Program-made: the position numbers and the translations under genes
Part shown: piece by piece, positions 51,341 to 64,000 of the stretch
How the letters are laid out: every line of letters starts with the position of its first letter
Position numbering within the stretch: the stretch's first letter is position 1
The notes under the pieces: generated by a model
Told to the model about the DNA's origin: nothing
What the model saw: only the letters and a program-made list of their open reading frames with translations
The model's database searches: none
DNA from: Rhodamnia argentea
Lineage: Eukaryota > Streptophyta > Magnoliopsida > Myrtales > Myrtaceae
DNA length: 64,000 bases
Direction: 5' to 3'
Assembly: GCF_020921035.1 (NCBI RefSeq)
Contig: NC_063150.1
Location: 5,828,001-5,892,000 of the forward strand

Positions 51341-51985
51341 AGGCTCTATTCGTTTAGCGAAAAACAACTTTCGGCAAAATATTTTCTGAATTTTCAAACG
51401 TTTGTTTCATGGAAAATAGATAAGTCAAGTAAAACATTTTCCACTCGTGAAAAAAAAAAAAACACATTCAAAAGTGGGGGAAAATGATTTCCTCTTTCGA
51501 TGAGAGGAAATCATTTTCCCTCATCTTTGCTCCCTCTATATCTTCACCTTCATTTCCTTTTTAAATACTTAAAAAAATCAATCTTTTTTATAATTTTTAT
51601 TTTTTTGATCTCATTCAGTTTCTTTTTAATTATTTTGGTTTTTCCTTTCTTTTTTTCTTTTTTTCCTTCTTTCTCGGTTGGGGGCTGGCCTATGGTGAGG
51701 TTCAAGCTTGCATGAGGCCAATCAATAGCGTCGCTTTGGCCAGCGATCGACTAAAGAAGAAAGGAAAAGAAAAAAAATAAAAAATAAAAAATAAAAAAAT
51801 GAGTAAAAAGAGTACACGGAGCAAAATTAAATTTTTCATACTAAACGTCGGAAAATATTTTCCATTTTATTTTCAGGTTTTAGCCGATCATCGAAAAATA
51901 TTGTCATTTTTTTGGAAAATGACTTTCAGGAAAATATTTTCTAGAATCACCTCATTTTTTCGCGAAAAAAAGTAATGTTTATATG
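51341..51985. mobile_element. Family C element, adjacent second copy
   Basis: It begins GGCTCTATTCGTTTAGCGAAAAAC and ends near TTTTTTCGCGAAAAAAAG. The subterminal sequences CAAAATATTTTCTGAATTTT and GAAAATATTTTCTAGAATC are inverted. The GC-rich core at 51675-51750 sits between long T-rich and A-rich runs. The frames inside are low-complexity Phe/Ser-rich artefacts. Confidence 0.5.
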
Positions 51986-52954
51986 TATTAAGGTCGATTC
52001 ATGAAGACTGATATTGTGAATGATGAGGAAATTCTTACTAAGGATACAACTTTGCCGCTTAAACACCGGTTGAAATTTCTCGCATGTTTTGTTAAGGCTT
52101 TTCATTATTTTTTACTTGCATCCACCACAAATTTATCTACCTATGGGATTTATTCATAAACTTGGATCCTTCATCATCTATTCTTATCGTGTTGGCTGGC
52201 GCGAAAAGACCTAATTTGACGGCTCACTCTTTATATTAACTCCCAATCAGCAAGTAGAGATAATATCCTGCTCAAATCGCCGCGACGATTGATTTCTTTG
52301 GAATTATTTCGCTTTGAGAAAATGAGGAAACAAGGGGGGCTTGAAGATGGGCGGGGAATATCTTTTTAAAATTTGTCTGGGAAGGAAATGAAGAGAAAGT
52401 TTTAAAGCCGGCTGCAATTTCTCCCCATGTTCTCTCTCCCTTCGGCTAAAAGTCGCTACTTCTAACTCAGAATACAAGAAACGTTTCGGAAAATGATATT
52501 TGTAAGAACGAAAGCCGACCCATTCGATAAGCACACTGAGACATTATGCTACGCTGTCCAAAACATAACAAACTTAACTCTCGGAGTCGATGCGGCTAGT
52601 TAGAGTATTAGAAGACTTTCGAATTTAGGAATTATCTTCGATAGAGTTCGCCTTTGAACTTAATTGGCGCGTGAGCGGTCCTACGTTGGATGAATTCTTA
52701 AGCAGTTGGATTTGAGGGCTCGTGTCTCTTGGATCATGAAAGATCTCTTTTTGATGAGTTTGGCCAGAGACGCTTGAGAGTCCAAGAGGAAAAGTGCAAG
52801 CAATGTAAAACAAAAACAAAAAGGGCTGCAAAAATTTAATGTTGGGGAGGGAGGGGGAGTTGGTAAGGATAGTCAAAAAAGAGCAGCAGCGTCCATCTCC
52901 TTTAGGCGTCCGCCGACTAAACAAGTGGACAACCCGCCAAATCGGCGATTTATT

Positions 52955-53035
52955 CGTCACGTGACGCCCCGACAACGACGCCTCGCACGTGTCGGAAGTC
53001 CGGTTGTCGGGCACGTAGATGCCCTCGCATTGGTT
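52955..53035. promoter_or_regulatory. Cluster of ACGT (G-box/ABRE-type) motifs
   Basis: GTCACGTGACG, CGCACGTGTCG and GGGCACGTAG fall within about 80 bp, the density typical of abscisic-acid or light-responsive promoters. No gene start lies next to it on either strand, so its target, if any, is unknown. Confidence 0.35.
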
Positions 53036-54282
53036 TTTAGCTTTAACAACCGAGAGAGAAAGAGAGAGAGACATTGATTTGATTTGGTGGTGGCAATGAC
53101 AATGGACCGATGGAGGAGTAATTTGGCGTCACAGGACATGTAAATACGAGAGAGATGGGTGGGAGGTGCTTACCGGCCCAACTCCGATGATAAATGAGCT
53201 TGATATCGTGGGCAGAAAAGTACGGAATCCTGCTCCCGATAAAGGTGTGAGCGTCCGGAGGAACCGCCCCGAGATATGTAGGGATGCCCCCTAAATTTAT
53301 GAGCATCAGAGGACTTTTATAGTTTAAATTCGTATGTCTCCATCGGTTGTTTGTGTTTGAGTCCATAAATAACTATCGACATATATGTTGATTGTCGATT
53401 GTAATTGAGTGATGTAATGAGAGCTGCGATATACTAATTATAGTGAAATCCTCCGTTAGATGTAGCCTTAAATTAAGGGTAAATCAGGATAAATCTTGTG
53501 TTGATTTTTCTTTCTTGCTTTACACTTTACTTTATTGTGATTTGGCGCCGAATCTTAACAGAAATAGCATTTTTAATGAAGTCATTTGTGTCGAGATATA
53601 CGCATGAGTTGTGTTAGAAAAATCATGAATCGGATAATTGGTGCGACGTTAAGTAGTTAATATGTCTTAATTATTGGCCCATAATTCCTTGAATTGAACT
53701 TTTGAGTAAACACGAGTCCAAACAAATATGTTGACGGTCCTTACCCAAAAAAAAAAAAACAAATATGTTGACGGAGCTTGGACTAGGCTTCCTCTTGACC
53801 GTCTCTCGAGGACAAGCCTCATGGTTCGGAAACATATCATGAATTAACAAATTGAGACATCTTGGTCCATGTATTGGTTTTTTTACTGCGCACTCCCAAC
53901 AATGTGAGTCGCGACTAGTAAAGCAAGCGCCATTCATGTCGCCAGAAAATTTAAGAAATAGAACGATACCTGGACTTTTCCTTCTATGCAGTTACTCGAG
54001 ATGATCGAATTTTCGAATTCAAAGTCGAAATAGTGATTTTTGAGATTTATTTTTGGGGGAGGGTTTTGATCAGGAAAAAAGGGTCATGAAAACATGTCCA
54101 AATCCACAACCCAAGGTTTCACCTAATGACAAAGTCAACGCAAACAGTCCAAGCAAAGAACTGCAGTGGCCATGGCCAAGCCAACTTTGATTGACTTGAC
54201 TCGCGTAGGTCCAAGAAGTGGAATTCTTTTTAATGGATATATGCTTCTTAAATTTGGTCTTTCCCTTCACACTGACTTCTAA

Positions 54283-54694
54283 GAGTGGGTTTGGTTCGGC
54301 ATTTTCAATGAGCTTTCAGCCCTCAAAATCTATTGGGAGAATGCTGAAACATTTGGTTTAGCTTTAAGCCAGCATTTGACCAAATGCTGGCAATGCTAAG
54401 AGATTTTTTTCCTTCCAAAACTAACCTCATCAATTCCCTATATTTTCGATTTTGCCCCATTTTTTACTATTTATCTTCTTCGTTGGTCCGGGAATGGGTA
54501 ATTTTTTAATTAAAAATTAAAAAATTGTATTCAAAATCCCTTTGGAATGTTATTTTTACCAAATACCATTTAACTCAAAACCCATTTTCAAATGAGATTT
54601 TACCAAACGTAATTAGCATTTTCCTAAATCCCTTTAAATTGAAGGCATTTGCATTTCTTCAAAACTCATTTCAAATGTTGAACCAAACCTACCT
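54283..54694. mobile_element. Tourist-like MITE
   Basis: The termini GAGTGGGTTTGGTTCGGC and GTTGAACCAAACCTACCT are inverted copies, and a TAA flanks each side (54280-54282 and 54695-54697). That is the target-site type of PIF/Harbinger-derived Tourist elements. The inside is AT-rich with further internal inverted words (AAAACTCATTTC / GAAATGAG type). Confidence 0.55.
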
Positions 54695-56918
54695 TAAGTA
54701 GGCCGGCTACAACTTCCTCCTGCATTTAGAATATGGCGTTGGAACATCCAACAAAAAGAGTATAAGAAATTTCAATCTAAAGCTTAAAATAATAAATGGA
54801 ACGAGACCACACATATATAAAGAACACATAAATATTGTTGTCGTATGAAATTAAACAGGTGGGGGCAGACGGACAAGCGAAATAATCTGAGGCAGAACAA
54901 AATCGTAAACTTGCAAGCAAAGGGAGACATTTAAACCTCATTGTCAAAGGATGTCAGATATTTCAACACTCTTCTCACGTGGATGCACAGTAGAAAAAGG
55001 GCCGAACCTGACTCCGATGCAATATTAAACGAACAATGAGGATAGGATAGTTAAACGCCCCCATCTCTCGTGGAAGTGGATTAGGAACGATGCATGAAAT
55101 TTGATGAATCGAGGACTGCACATGCGAAAGCCGGAATAGATGCCAAAAAGCTTAAACTAATAAATGAATGTAGGACACATTATGTGTGGAAATCTCGTAA
55201 ATCAATTATGTGAGATACTTTAACATATTAATTTTTCTACGAATTCTCAATGATCGAGCGCAGTCGTCCAATTGGCAAATGGCACAAAGAGGGCGTGAAT
55301 TTTTATGCGTGTGGAACGTTGTGATTTCAATTTGATTTTTATGATATCCCAAGTCAAAGTTCTACCAACTTAATTATTAAATTAAAAAGTCACGGGTGCC
55401 TTTTGCTGACTTGACAGCGACTCATTCCATCTTCAATGGAGTTTGGCAGGCAAAATTGCTTTTTAGCACTCGCATGAAAATGCTTGAACATCTTTAATTG
55501 AGAAACCAAAAATGACACCCAAGAGGTTGACCCATGAATTGCTTATCACCCTACCCTACTGGACTCGACTCGACTCAAAGTCGTCGCTCTCGAGCAGCTT
55601 GCCGTTTAGTAATAATACCATATATATGTTGTCGTACCAAAAGAAAACAAGCCAACATTAAATGCCATCAATTTTTGGTGGAATTACCATTCTTTAGGCA
55701 TCCCACGCGTCCCTAGTCACATAATAAAAAGACGAAAAAAAAAATGGGACCAACAATATCAAGAAGAAATATGGAGATTCGGCCATTTAATCTATACTTC
55801 GACAGTCTGTTGAAACGATTAAGTTTATTGCACTTAATTGAACATATAACTTAGAAAACCACGGAGAAATTACAAAAAGATGGTATCCGTTTGATTCTTC
55901 CATGTGAAACTACAAGTTCTTTTCACTTTAAAAATGCCTAGCTTACCCTATCAAATAATCAAAGCGAAAAAGAAGAAGAAGAAGAAGCAATTTCCTTCAC
56001 CAACCTTAGCGATTGCGTACACTGAACAAACGACCCCATGCCATGAGGTGGGAAAACATTGACTACACACAATGATAGAAAACTACTTTGACTCCTCAAC
56101 CGGCCTTTGATGACCAAGTGAATCATGCTTCGACAAATGAGTGAGCGTTGAGTAGACATTTGAGTGAGTTTCTAGTATGACTTCTTGGACTTTTCTTCCT
56201 CCATAATTTCGGTTTTTTTTTTTTTCAAAAAAAAGTTCAGAATAGCTCCTCACAACGACATGTTAACATGATTTCAACTCTATTTAAATTATCGAAAAAA
56301 ATGAGACGAGTTTTGTAATCGTTTTCCATGTAATCTATAACAATTTATCAAGTAGAAAGACTGTAAATATTAGAGGAAATAGTGTGAAAGCACTTGATTC
56401 AGAAGAACTATGAAATATCGAACATGTCTAGAGTTTTCTTCTTCGGTCGACAAGGGATATCGCTTTATGTGAGCCGATCCCGGGTCGCTGAAGTATCCCC
56501 CGCTAACTCATGGGCCGCGTACGATGTGAGCGGAAACCCGGGTATTTGTCCAAACACGGGATGCATAAATGCAAAGATAAGCAAAATTCCCACGAAAAGA
56601 AGAAGATTGGACAATATTTGGCTCATTTCTTTGGCACTGAATCTGCATAGATTTTGGCACAAAAAAGGCTCTCTTTCTATTATTTGAACCAATGTCTGGC
56701 AATGTGGAGAAATTAAGCTGTAGTATTATCATTGCATATCTCTTTTTCCCTATTTTAGATCTTCTGCATCAGAGCCTATGAACAGGTCAAGTGAAAAAAT
56801 TATATGTAGAGAAGCTATGCTTGGGCAAGAATACAATGAGTTAACAGTAGTATGCTAAACAATGGAGATTAAGATGCCTTGTAGGGGCGAGATCACTTCG
56901 ATTTCGGGTGCTCGCCGA

Positions 56919-59900
56919 TCATATCATCTTCTCGAACTTGTCCAACCTCCTCACCCGTTGCATCGACCTCAACAACAATGTGAAAAATATTCCTGGATTT
57001 GCACATAGGTTTTAAAAAGAACCATTTAGCAACATTAATGGTGGAAAGAAGAACATTTTGTCTCAATGTAAAAGAGGGTGTTAATGAATGATGAAGAACC
57101 TGCTCCAATGAATGAGCCGTTCGCGAAAATCTGACTGCCTTGGCTAGTGAGAGTAACTCCTAAGTTTAATAGCGTTCCTCCAAAGACTGTATACATGGTG
57201 GCCATCTGAAGTATCGTTGCTTTCTGAGCCGCTCTTTCAGACTGGACAAACCGAGAAGAAAACCAGTCATTTCACAAGCTCTTGGAGTTAACTTGTGTTA
57301 ATGGCATCAGAAGCAGATAAAAGGGTCTCTTGGAGCTCCTATGCCTAACCAAAATCTTGTCAAGTAACGAATTGCGAACGTAACAAATTCATCGATGCCA
57401 TGGTTAAAGTAGGAATAGTAAAATACCTCCAGCACCCGGACTCTGAGTTTTAAATCCCCCGACTCGAGTTGATTCAAAATCTCCTCTATCCGCTGGACTC
57501 TGTAAGGCATGCTTACGGTGGAGGTTCTGGCCTGAATGTGTGTACATGGTTGCTCTCAGTACAAATTCTCATCAAATAAGAAAAACAAATGGTCAGAAAT
57601 TCATATCTAGATGGACTCAAAACCATACATCATCAGCTTGCTTCCTTATCTGCTGCACGAGTTGCACGCCAGTCTGTTGTCGCTGTCTTATATCCAGAAG
57701 CTCCTGCAGGCACGAGCGCATGATTATCATTTGGTAGTGGAAACGGGTTACTAATCATAGGAAACTACTAAGAAGAAAGCCATAAATTGGCTCCTGGGAA
57801 AAACAGTGGTACCTGAGCATAAGGGGCGGCAATCTTTGCAAAGGAAAAATTGGGGTCGAGGGTGTAGCCAATACCTGCAATATGAATATGACAGTTATAG
57901 CACGACACACAAAGGTCAACCTCATCACATTTAGATATTGCCATCTCTTTTAAGACAGAAGGAAGACTTGAGTATATTGGCATATTTTGCTCTTATGGGC
58001 AAAAGAGGACATAGCTTGTCCATCAAGAATTATCCAATAACCAGGGAAAAAGAAGGGCGTTCGAATTTGAATCATAGGAAGCCATTTTACATTGTAGCAA
58101 GAAAAGAATGGATGACAAAGAGAGATAGAGAGAGAACCTTCAAGAGTAGAAAATGCCCTCAAGACAAAGGTAAAAGTAGATGGAAATCTAAACGGCTGAT
58201 CTTGGGCTATTGCAAACAAATCCTGTCATATAATCGCTGTCACGAATCAGTTTCCTCTATATTTGGCTGTAAAATAATATTACTTCAATTTGGTTTCCCT
58301 CGTGAAGCAAATGCACAACTCTTATGCATACCTCCCCAATTGCAGCGAATGTCTGCTGTTGATCCGGTGTCTGGCTTAACAAGTTGTCCAAGAAAAACTT
58401 CACGGACCTCCTCACCTGAAGAACATTCAAGAATTGGTGACACAAAATCTCAAAGCAACACAGTTCAAGAACAACAACCAATTCATCGCCTTCCCAAGCA
58501 AAACGCATTGCATACCGATGACAGGTCTCCGGTCGGCTGAAGCGCTCCAAGATCAATAAGGCTATGCATAACCTGTGCAATCACTGCTCGTGAGATTAAC
58601 TTCAGCAATGCAGCATAACCAGTGAAGCCAATTCATTGTGGTTTTGAACATTCCTAAGTTTGCATATGTTTGTGGTATCATTAGCATCTAATGAAAGATG
58701 GATAATTAAGTTTTGGAAGCAGGCATAACAAGTTTATTTGCACTGATAAGTGATCTGCACAAACCTTTTTTGCATCTTTCTCATAGACAGCATAGAAAAG
58801 TTCAAGCAACCTTTCGCGGGTGAAAGATTTGATCTCCCCCATCATTCCAAAATCGTAGTAGATGATCGCTTCATCCACGTCAATAGCAAGATTTCCAGGG
58901 TGGGGATCAGCATGAAAGAAACCAGTTTTCAGTATCTGCATCATTTTATTTCATGACATCATCCAGCTGTCTGATGGAATCGACCAACAAAAACTGCATA
59001 TGGCTTTCACCATCAAGAACTGGACTTAAAATACCGGTTTTAGGGTTCTGTACCTGAATCAGATATGCTTCAATAGCACGTGAAGAAATGCGAGAGCGAT
59101 CAAAACCACGTGAATCAAGCAGATTTAGCCGATCAATCTTAACACCTACAACAGTATAACCAAGATACATGAGCCAGAAGTGGCCATACTGTTAATATAG
59201 ATGATATTGTCTTGAACCAAAATGAAATTGTGGTCTCAGCAAAAACCTGGTACATACTCCAAGGTCAACACCTTCGACGCAGTATAATCCCAGTAAACCA
59301 GCTGCAACAAAAGAAACAAAGAATCATTTTACAGTACCGAGAAGCCAAAAGAACAGAATAACAATGGCTGCACTGTCTGTGAAAGTTAAATGCATCTCCA
59401 TGTGTAAGTAGCAGTAGCAAAATACATGGCTAAAGTAGTTGGTAAGCTGTAGAGGGAAAACCTACAGGCACTCGGACCCACTTAACATTCCGAAAATCTC
59501 GGCGGAATTTATCAGCATTTTTGCCTTCATTGATGTAATCTATCTCTTCAAACAAAATCCTGAAATGAACAAAGTTCAACCGTTCAACTCAAAAAAACAA
59601 AATGCATAACATAGAACTTGCTAGACAAGGCAAAGAAGCAAGAGCTCTGTTATCCTACTGAACAGCACAGTGAACATGGATGAGAAGAATTGCATCTTTC
59701 GACCGCTTAAAATGAGAATGGTGCCAACACATTGACAAGTAAATAAACACCGCTAAAGTAAGAAGGGGAATGAAGGTATATAACAAAGGCACAACCCAAT
59801 GACAAAGTAGTATGTTGATTTATTAATCTCACATCGAACATTCTTCATAAATACCAATCCAGTCCCTTGTTGGACCCCCAAGAGTTTCACTTCTCTGAAA

Positions 59901-61922
59901 GTACTCTGCAATGAGCTTCAAATTGCCTGGCAAGGAAAAAGAAGTCAGAGGCATCAAAGAAACCGTCAAAGCAATCTAACAAATAATTGCTCATAATGTT
60001 CATAATATTGTCCTATTAATGCCATATCAGTACTATTACCCAAAACTACTACATCAGAGCACTGAACTTCATGGTAGTAAGAAGTTTCATGCAAGTGCAG
60101 AGCTATTACTTTTAGCTGCTCAAAAGAAAAAGCGGCGAGCACCCTTGTCACCCTTGTCATTTTGGCAACTTAAATGCTGTCACATGAGCAAATGCAGAGC
60201 CCTGAGCGTGCTCAAGAAAGAGAATTTATGGAACCAAGCATTAGAAGAATATAAGCAAATTTATTTGCTGTATGGCAGAAGATGAATGCAACGACCAGGG
60301 CACAGGATGAAGTCTCTTCGGCTAATATCATGCATAAATTCAGACAGCTAAATCCACATCTAACAGCTCATTTATAACACCCCGCATGTTGGGAACAACA
60401 CTTGGTGATGCCCATAAGGAAAGAAAGGAGAGGAATGAAGCATAAACATTCATGGTACAAGATATTTTATCCAAAGCTGATAATTTGAAAAGAGCTCTCA
60501 CTTACGCAAATCAATGTCGAAAAGCTTCTTCAAGCCTGGTCTTTGAACCTTTACTACTACTTTCTCTCCATTATGAAGTATAGCTCGATGTACCTAAGTA
60601 CAAGATCTTTCCAACGTCAAACGAGTAGTATACAATTATCAAGAAAGAATTACTATGATGAGGATGTTGACTACAGAACATGGAAAATCATGACTTTCTG
60701 CTGGTTTTAATCCTAATCGATAAAAACGTTTCTCACTGTCATACAGGGAAGTAAACCAAGTATCTAAAAACGTCCAAGGAACTAAGGAAGAGTTAGAAAA
60801 TAAAAACGGATCAAACACCTGACCAAGACTAGCAGCAGCAATGGGTTGATCCTCAAACTCCTTAAAGATGACATCAACTGGAGCTCCCAGTTCACTCTCG
60901 ATGAACTCTCTAGCTTTCTTGGGCGAGAAGGCGGGAACTCTGTCCTGGATTGAAAAGAAGATTTGTTTCATATTGCAAATGGTATAGATGCAAAATGTTG
61001 TGTAATAGTGGGTCGATGTAGAGCCACCCGAAAAAATCCCAGGCAAAAGCAGAAGAGCAAGAGAACAAAGTCCTTCTTAAAAGCAATCATATCAGAATCA
61101 AGAACCATGGCATACCTGCAACTTGGCAAGCTCATCCACAAATTCACGTGGAAATAGGTCGGACCTCGTCGAAGATAACTGGCCAAGTTTAATGAAGGTC
61201 GGACCCAGCTGCAGCACACGCTCCCGCAGCCAGGAAGCAGTTTTTCGTCGCCTGTTTTTCTGAGTGGTGAATGTCAATTAGCACCTCAAAATAGAAAATA
61301 GAAGTACCAACAGTTGTAAAGAGCATCCAAAAACCTTGAACCACACCTGCTTGTCTTCTGAAATGCCTCCCAAATAAGCCCATGTTGCATTGTCGAGCAA
61401 AACGCGGACACGCAGAGATAGAACAAAGGACCAAACATCTATGTTCCTCTGCCAGGAGCTATAGTTTTCATTGGCCCAACTGAATCCTTCGTCTGACGGC
61501 AAAACCTTGAGCTCATCCTCGGGCGGAAACTGTTCAGTGCCTCGAACTTTTGGAGTCTTGACAAGGGACAGGGTAGGTTTCCTCTTTACTATGCTCACCC
61601 CATTAAGAACTTGCTTCGAACCATTCACTGTCTCTATTTTGTTTCTCCCATTCGGGGCGTTCCTCTTCATTACCTCGCTCGCGGGCACCATCTTGACGGC
61701 TCTTCCATTGGTACCCAATCTAGCCGGAGAGTCGGTCTGTCTCATAATCACCCGAAACCTATGAACTCTATTGCCACAGTTCACATTGCGCACTTTTCTC
61801 TCAAGTTTCGGGATTTGATTTGATAGGGAACTCGAAAAGCTTAAATCATTATTCGTTCTTCCTTGATTCATCACCTCGGTGTCCCGGCAATAACAGCTCT
61901 GAGAAGCCAGTATTGCCGCCAT
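56919..61922 (-). CDS. ABC1K7: ABC1-family atypical kinase, plastid, ABC1K7/SIA1-like (707 aa)
   Basis: ADCK/UbiB-type atypical kinase. Seventeen exons join in frame: 61922-61347, 61259-61116, 60944-60819, 60593-60506, 59926-59833, 59559-59466, 59301-59247, 59145-59054, 58935-58765, 58572-58516, 58415-58332, 58222-58138, 57874-57813, 57703-57629, 57531-57427, 57241-57100, 56992-56919. Residues 1 to about 170 form a basic, Ser-rich plastid leader and spacer. Family marks follow: F-I-K-L-G-Q (216-219 KLGQ), the Ala-rich A-A-A-S-L-G-Q loop (about 276-282), VVVK Lys297, H-A-D-P-H-P-G-N with Asp433 and Asn438, and Y-D-F-G with Asp451. Two hydrophobic helices lie near the C-terminus (about 648-695). 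Arabidopsis ABC1K7 works with ABC1K8 at the envelope and thylakoid in chloroplast lipid balance and in iron, salt and cadmium stress. A TAA directly precedes the ATG, fixing the start. Assignment to K7 rather than K8 rests on remembered similarity along the whole length. Confidence 0.94.
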
Positions 61923-62340
61923 TTAGCAAAAATCAATGCCTGTAAAATTCGACAGGTGAGTCGAAAAGTAAAACACATGATTGGAAAAGATGGAGACTGA
62001 TTAAATTCGAGAGGCCATTAGATGCAGTCAACTTGCAATTTTGATCAAGAAGAGGCTATACAACAAGAAAGAAAGTCGAAGTTACGGAATCGCAATCAGC
62101 AACACAATCGCAGAAAGCCCCCCCACAAGAAACAAAAGTCGCCTTCCCCCTAGTTATATTCTGGAAACAGAAACAGACCAGAAGAAAGACAGGACACCAA
62201 GGAAAAAAGAAACAGAGGAATCATTACGTGGGTATGTCAAAATGATTCAGATCCTCAATCCTGCTTACACTTCAAGATCCGACCTTTGCAGTCTGACGAT
62301 GAGCTCAGAGAGAGTGGGAGCGAGAATGAGATTGGTCTGG

Positions 62341-62353
62341 CCTTAATATAATA
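62341..62353 (-). promoter_or_regulatory. Possible TATA box of the ABC1 kinase gene
   Basis: TATTATATTAAGG on the minus strand is followed downstream by a CT-rich leader-like stretch (62290-62335). It would give a leader of about 390 nt. The site is plausible but not unique in this AT-rich flank. Confidence 0.35.
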
Positions 62354-62359
62354 GTTCAA

Positions 62360-64000
62360 ATTGGTGGGTGTGGCGTCAAAGAATAGCTCAAGCAGGTGAC
62401 TGCCGATGGAGCAAGGAAGGAAGACAAAACGGTCGTGAGGGACCGAGTGGCCTGCCTCGAGAAGCACTGGCGTGCACTCTTTGCTCGGTCCAAACTCGAA
62501 ACACCAGAACACCAGAGCGTTTGTTCTTGTGGGACTGCTCCGTCTTTTTCTTCACTTTCTTCCTTTCTGTTTCTGGTATTCGGTAAACGACGAGTTTGAT
62601 ATTTGAGGAAATCGATATTGTTTCCGTTCGTGACGATGCAAGTAGAATCTTTCGACGACCGCCATTCGCTTGGTTGGCTCCCGTTTGTTCGGGTTTTCGG
62701 GACGAAGAGTAACTGTTGGGGTTGCTTGGCGAGGATGCGAACGTGTCGCGGCCGCTGTCGCAAAAAAAAAATCGGCCCCCACCCAGTCCCGGTGCCGCCA
62801 CGTGGGGCATGTGACAAGCGCCTCGAGTAGGACCCACCTAACCCCGATGCGGAGCACTTGCTAACGTGATTTGCGGGGATCAAGTTGCCAGATTTTAAAT
62901 TAAGAAATTGGCATAAGCGACCATTAAGTGAGGCTTAATTGACCTTGACATCTTCGAAATGGAAAACCAAAAGATCCCTTTTATTAAATCAATCGTGATC
63001 GCTCGGTTCCGAACGAAACAAAGAAAGCTCGGGGAGAACATCCACCGTCTTTTATCGTGATTTATAGTTACGGCTTATGTAATATAAAATCGGCTTTCGA
63101 GACTTACATATCGAGTCTATTTGGCTCTTTTCCTCAAATTCGGCACGTAAGAACACATCGCATGTCCCAACTCCCAATTGGAACATGAAATCCGAAAAGG
63201 AGAAGATTTTCTCGACTCCATGAGCTGTTTTATCATCGCATGTTTCCAATGCGCACATGTGCCATGTGAAGTTGGAGGCTAAAATTGACCAGACGGCTAC
63301 CAATAACTTTCTACCAGCTACACGATTAGCATATGCATGTGCTCCTGCTGACCAAAGGAAACATTGATTTGTTCCTTTCTAGACCACGTGGTTGGATTAA
63401 CCTTTTTTGTTTGCCGGTAACCAACATTTCTTTTTTTAAATTAATAGGGTCGCTATTGATTTTTTTTTAATCCAAAAAAAATTCACTAGTCACGTGAATT
63501 AGTGACTAACCTCGTGTAAAGTCTTAGTCACCTACATCAAAACTAACTATTAATATTGCATAAAACATTAGTTATGTCGAAACTCATCATCTTTTCTTTT
63601 TTCCTTTTAAGTACCGGATTATAAGAATCAATAAAAAAAAAAATCGGTTTTTTCATTCGATGAGTTATTAATCATGTAAACTAGTGATTATTTCGATAGA
63701 TTGAAAGTCGAAATTTCTTGTAGAAAATTACCGATCATGCGACGAATAATTAGCTACGTACTCACAAGTCGGAAAATTTCCTTTGGAAATCCCTAGAAGA
63801 GCTAGGAGGGGTTGAAGGGAATGGGACGACATGACATGGAACGGTCCATCGCATGTCTGTTGACATCTAAATTTTGGCTATTCTCTTTAGTCATGAATTT
63901 TTGCATAAAAATTAGGGACTAACTTTAGTCCCTAGAAAAAATATTCAAATCATTTTTTATATAGGATAGTTTATTTTATGCATTACGTTTCGAAGATGAC
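62360..64000. other. Upstream flank of the ABC1 kinase, no supported gene
   Basis: 62360-62880 is moderately GC-rich and open in several frames on both strands, but the frames overlap each other and show no domain; a short CCACGTGGGGC motif lies at 62799. 62880-64000 is AT-rich with no recognisable element or gene. Confidence 0.45.

Larger units (their letters stand above)
51986..56918. other. Long spacer, no supported gene
   Basis: Several frames of 60-149 codons exist (for example minus 52625-53074 and 53043-53366), but none shows a domain, start context or splice-consistent partner. Notable non-coding content is an ACGT cluster at 52955-53035, a Tourist-like MITE at 54283-54694 and an (AAG)n run near 55970. 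The 3' UTR of the ABC1 kinase lies just below 56919. Confidence 0.5.

Noticed and set aside
57938..58540. 200-codon plus-strand open frame
   Set aside because: It runs antisense across exons and introns of the ABC1 kinase gene, has no domain, and those exons join in frame on the other strand.
62356..62883. Overlapping minus- and plus-strand frames of 100-175 codons upstream of the ABC1 kinase
   Set aside because: At least six frames overlap on both strands without any family signature. GC-rich promoter sequence explains their length.

Overview
This window is nuclear DNA from a dicot plant, probably a woody one. The genes have many short introns with GT..AG borders, plant-type TATA boxes and GA-rich leaders. 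They sit between AT-rich tracts full of small non-autonomous transposons. A Myrtaceae source (Eucalyptus/Syzygium type) is my impression from the repeat families only and was not tested.

Six protein-coding genes can be rebuilt exon by exon with an unbroken frame. Left to right: a 402-aa pfkB-type sugar/nucleoside kinase (minus, 7818-14771); its 439-aa paralogue with a predicted plastid transit peptide (minus, 20343-28177); a 524-aa LisH/CTLH/WD40 protein of the WDR26 family (plus, 30703-33906); a 131-aa small cupin (minus, 38735-39198); a 408-aa cytosolic-type acetoacetyl-CoA thiolase (minus, 45835-49778); and a 707-aa plastid ABC1-type atypical kinase closest to ABC1K7/SIA1 (minus, 56919-61922). 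A third, broken pfkB copy lies at 3292-5446. An AP2/ERF-like remnant lies near 6990-7088.

Region by region: 1-7800 is repeat-rich. It holds the pfkB pseudogene, which carries a tRNA-derived SINE with a perfect 12-bp target-site duplication and a 1.2-kb terminal-inverted-repeat element. 7.8-28.2 kb is the tandem pfkB pair, with an element-filled spacer at 14.9-20.3 kb. 28.2-30.7 kb is a head-to-head spacer between pfkB and WDR26, with a hAT-like miniature element next to the pfkB start. 33.9-45.8 kb is mostly repeats around the cupin gene and contains a long imperfect inverted repeat at 42551-42971. 50.5-56.9 kb and 62.4-64 kb hold no gene I can support.

The genes do not form a pathway. The thiolase starts the mevalonate route, ABC1K7-type proteins act in chloroplast lipid and stress physiology, and WDR26 belongs to CTLH-type ubiquitin-ligase biology. 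The main evolutionary story is the local pfkB expansion: two intact copies differ at both termini, and a third was destroyed by nested insertions. The adjacency of pfkB and WDR26 resembles what I remember of Arabidopsis At5g43910/At5g43920, so it may be conserved microsynteny. I see no CRISPR array, rRNA gene, intact tRNA gene or autonomous transposon.
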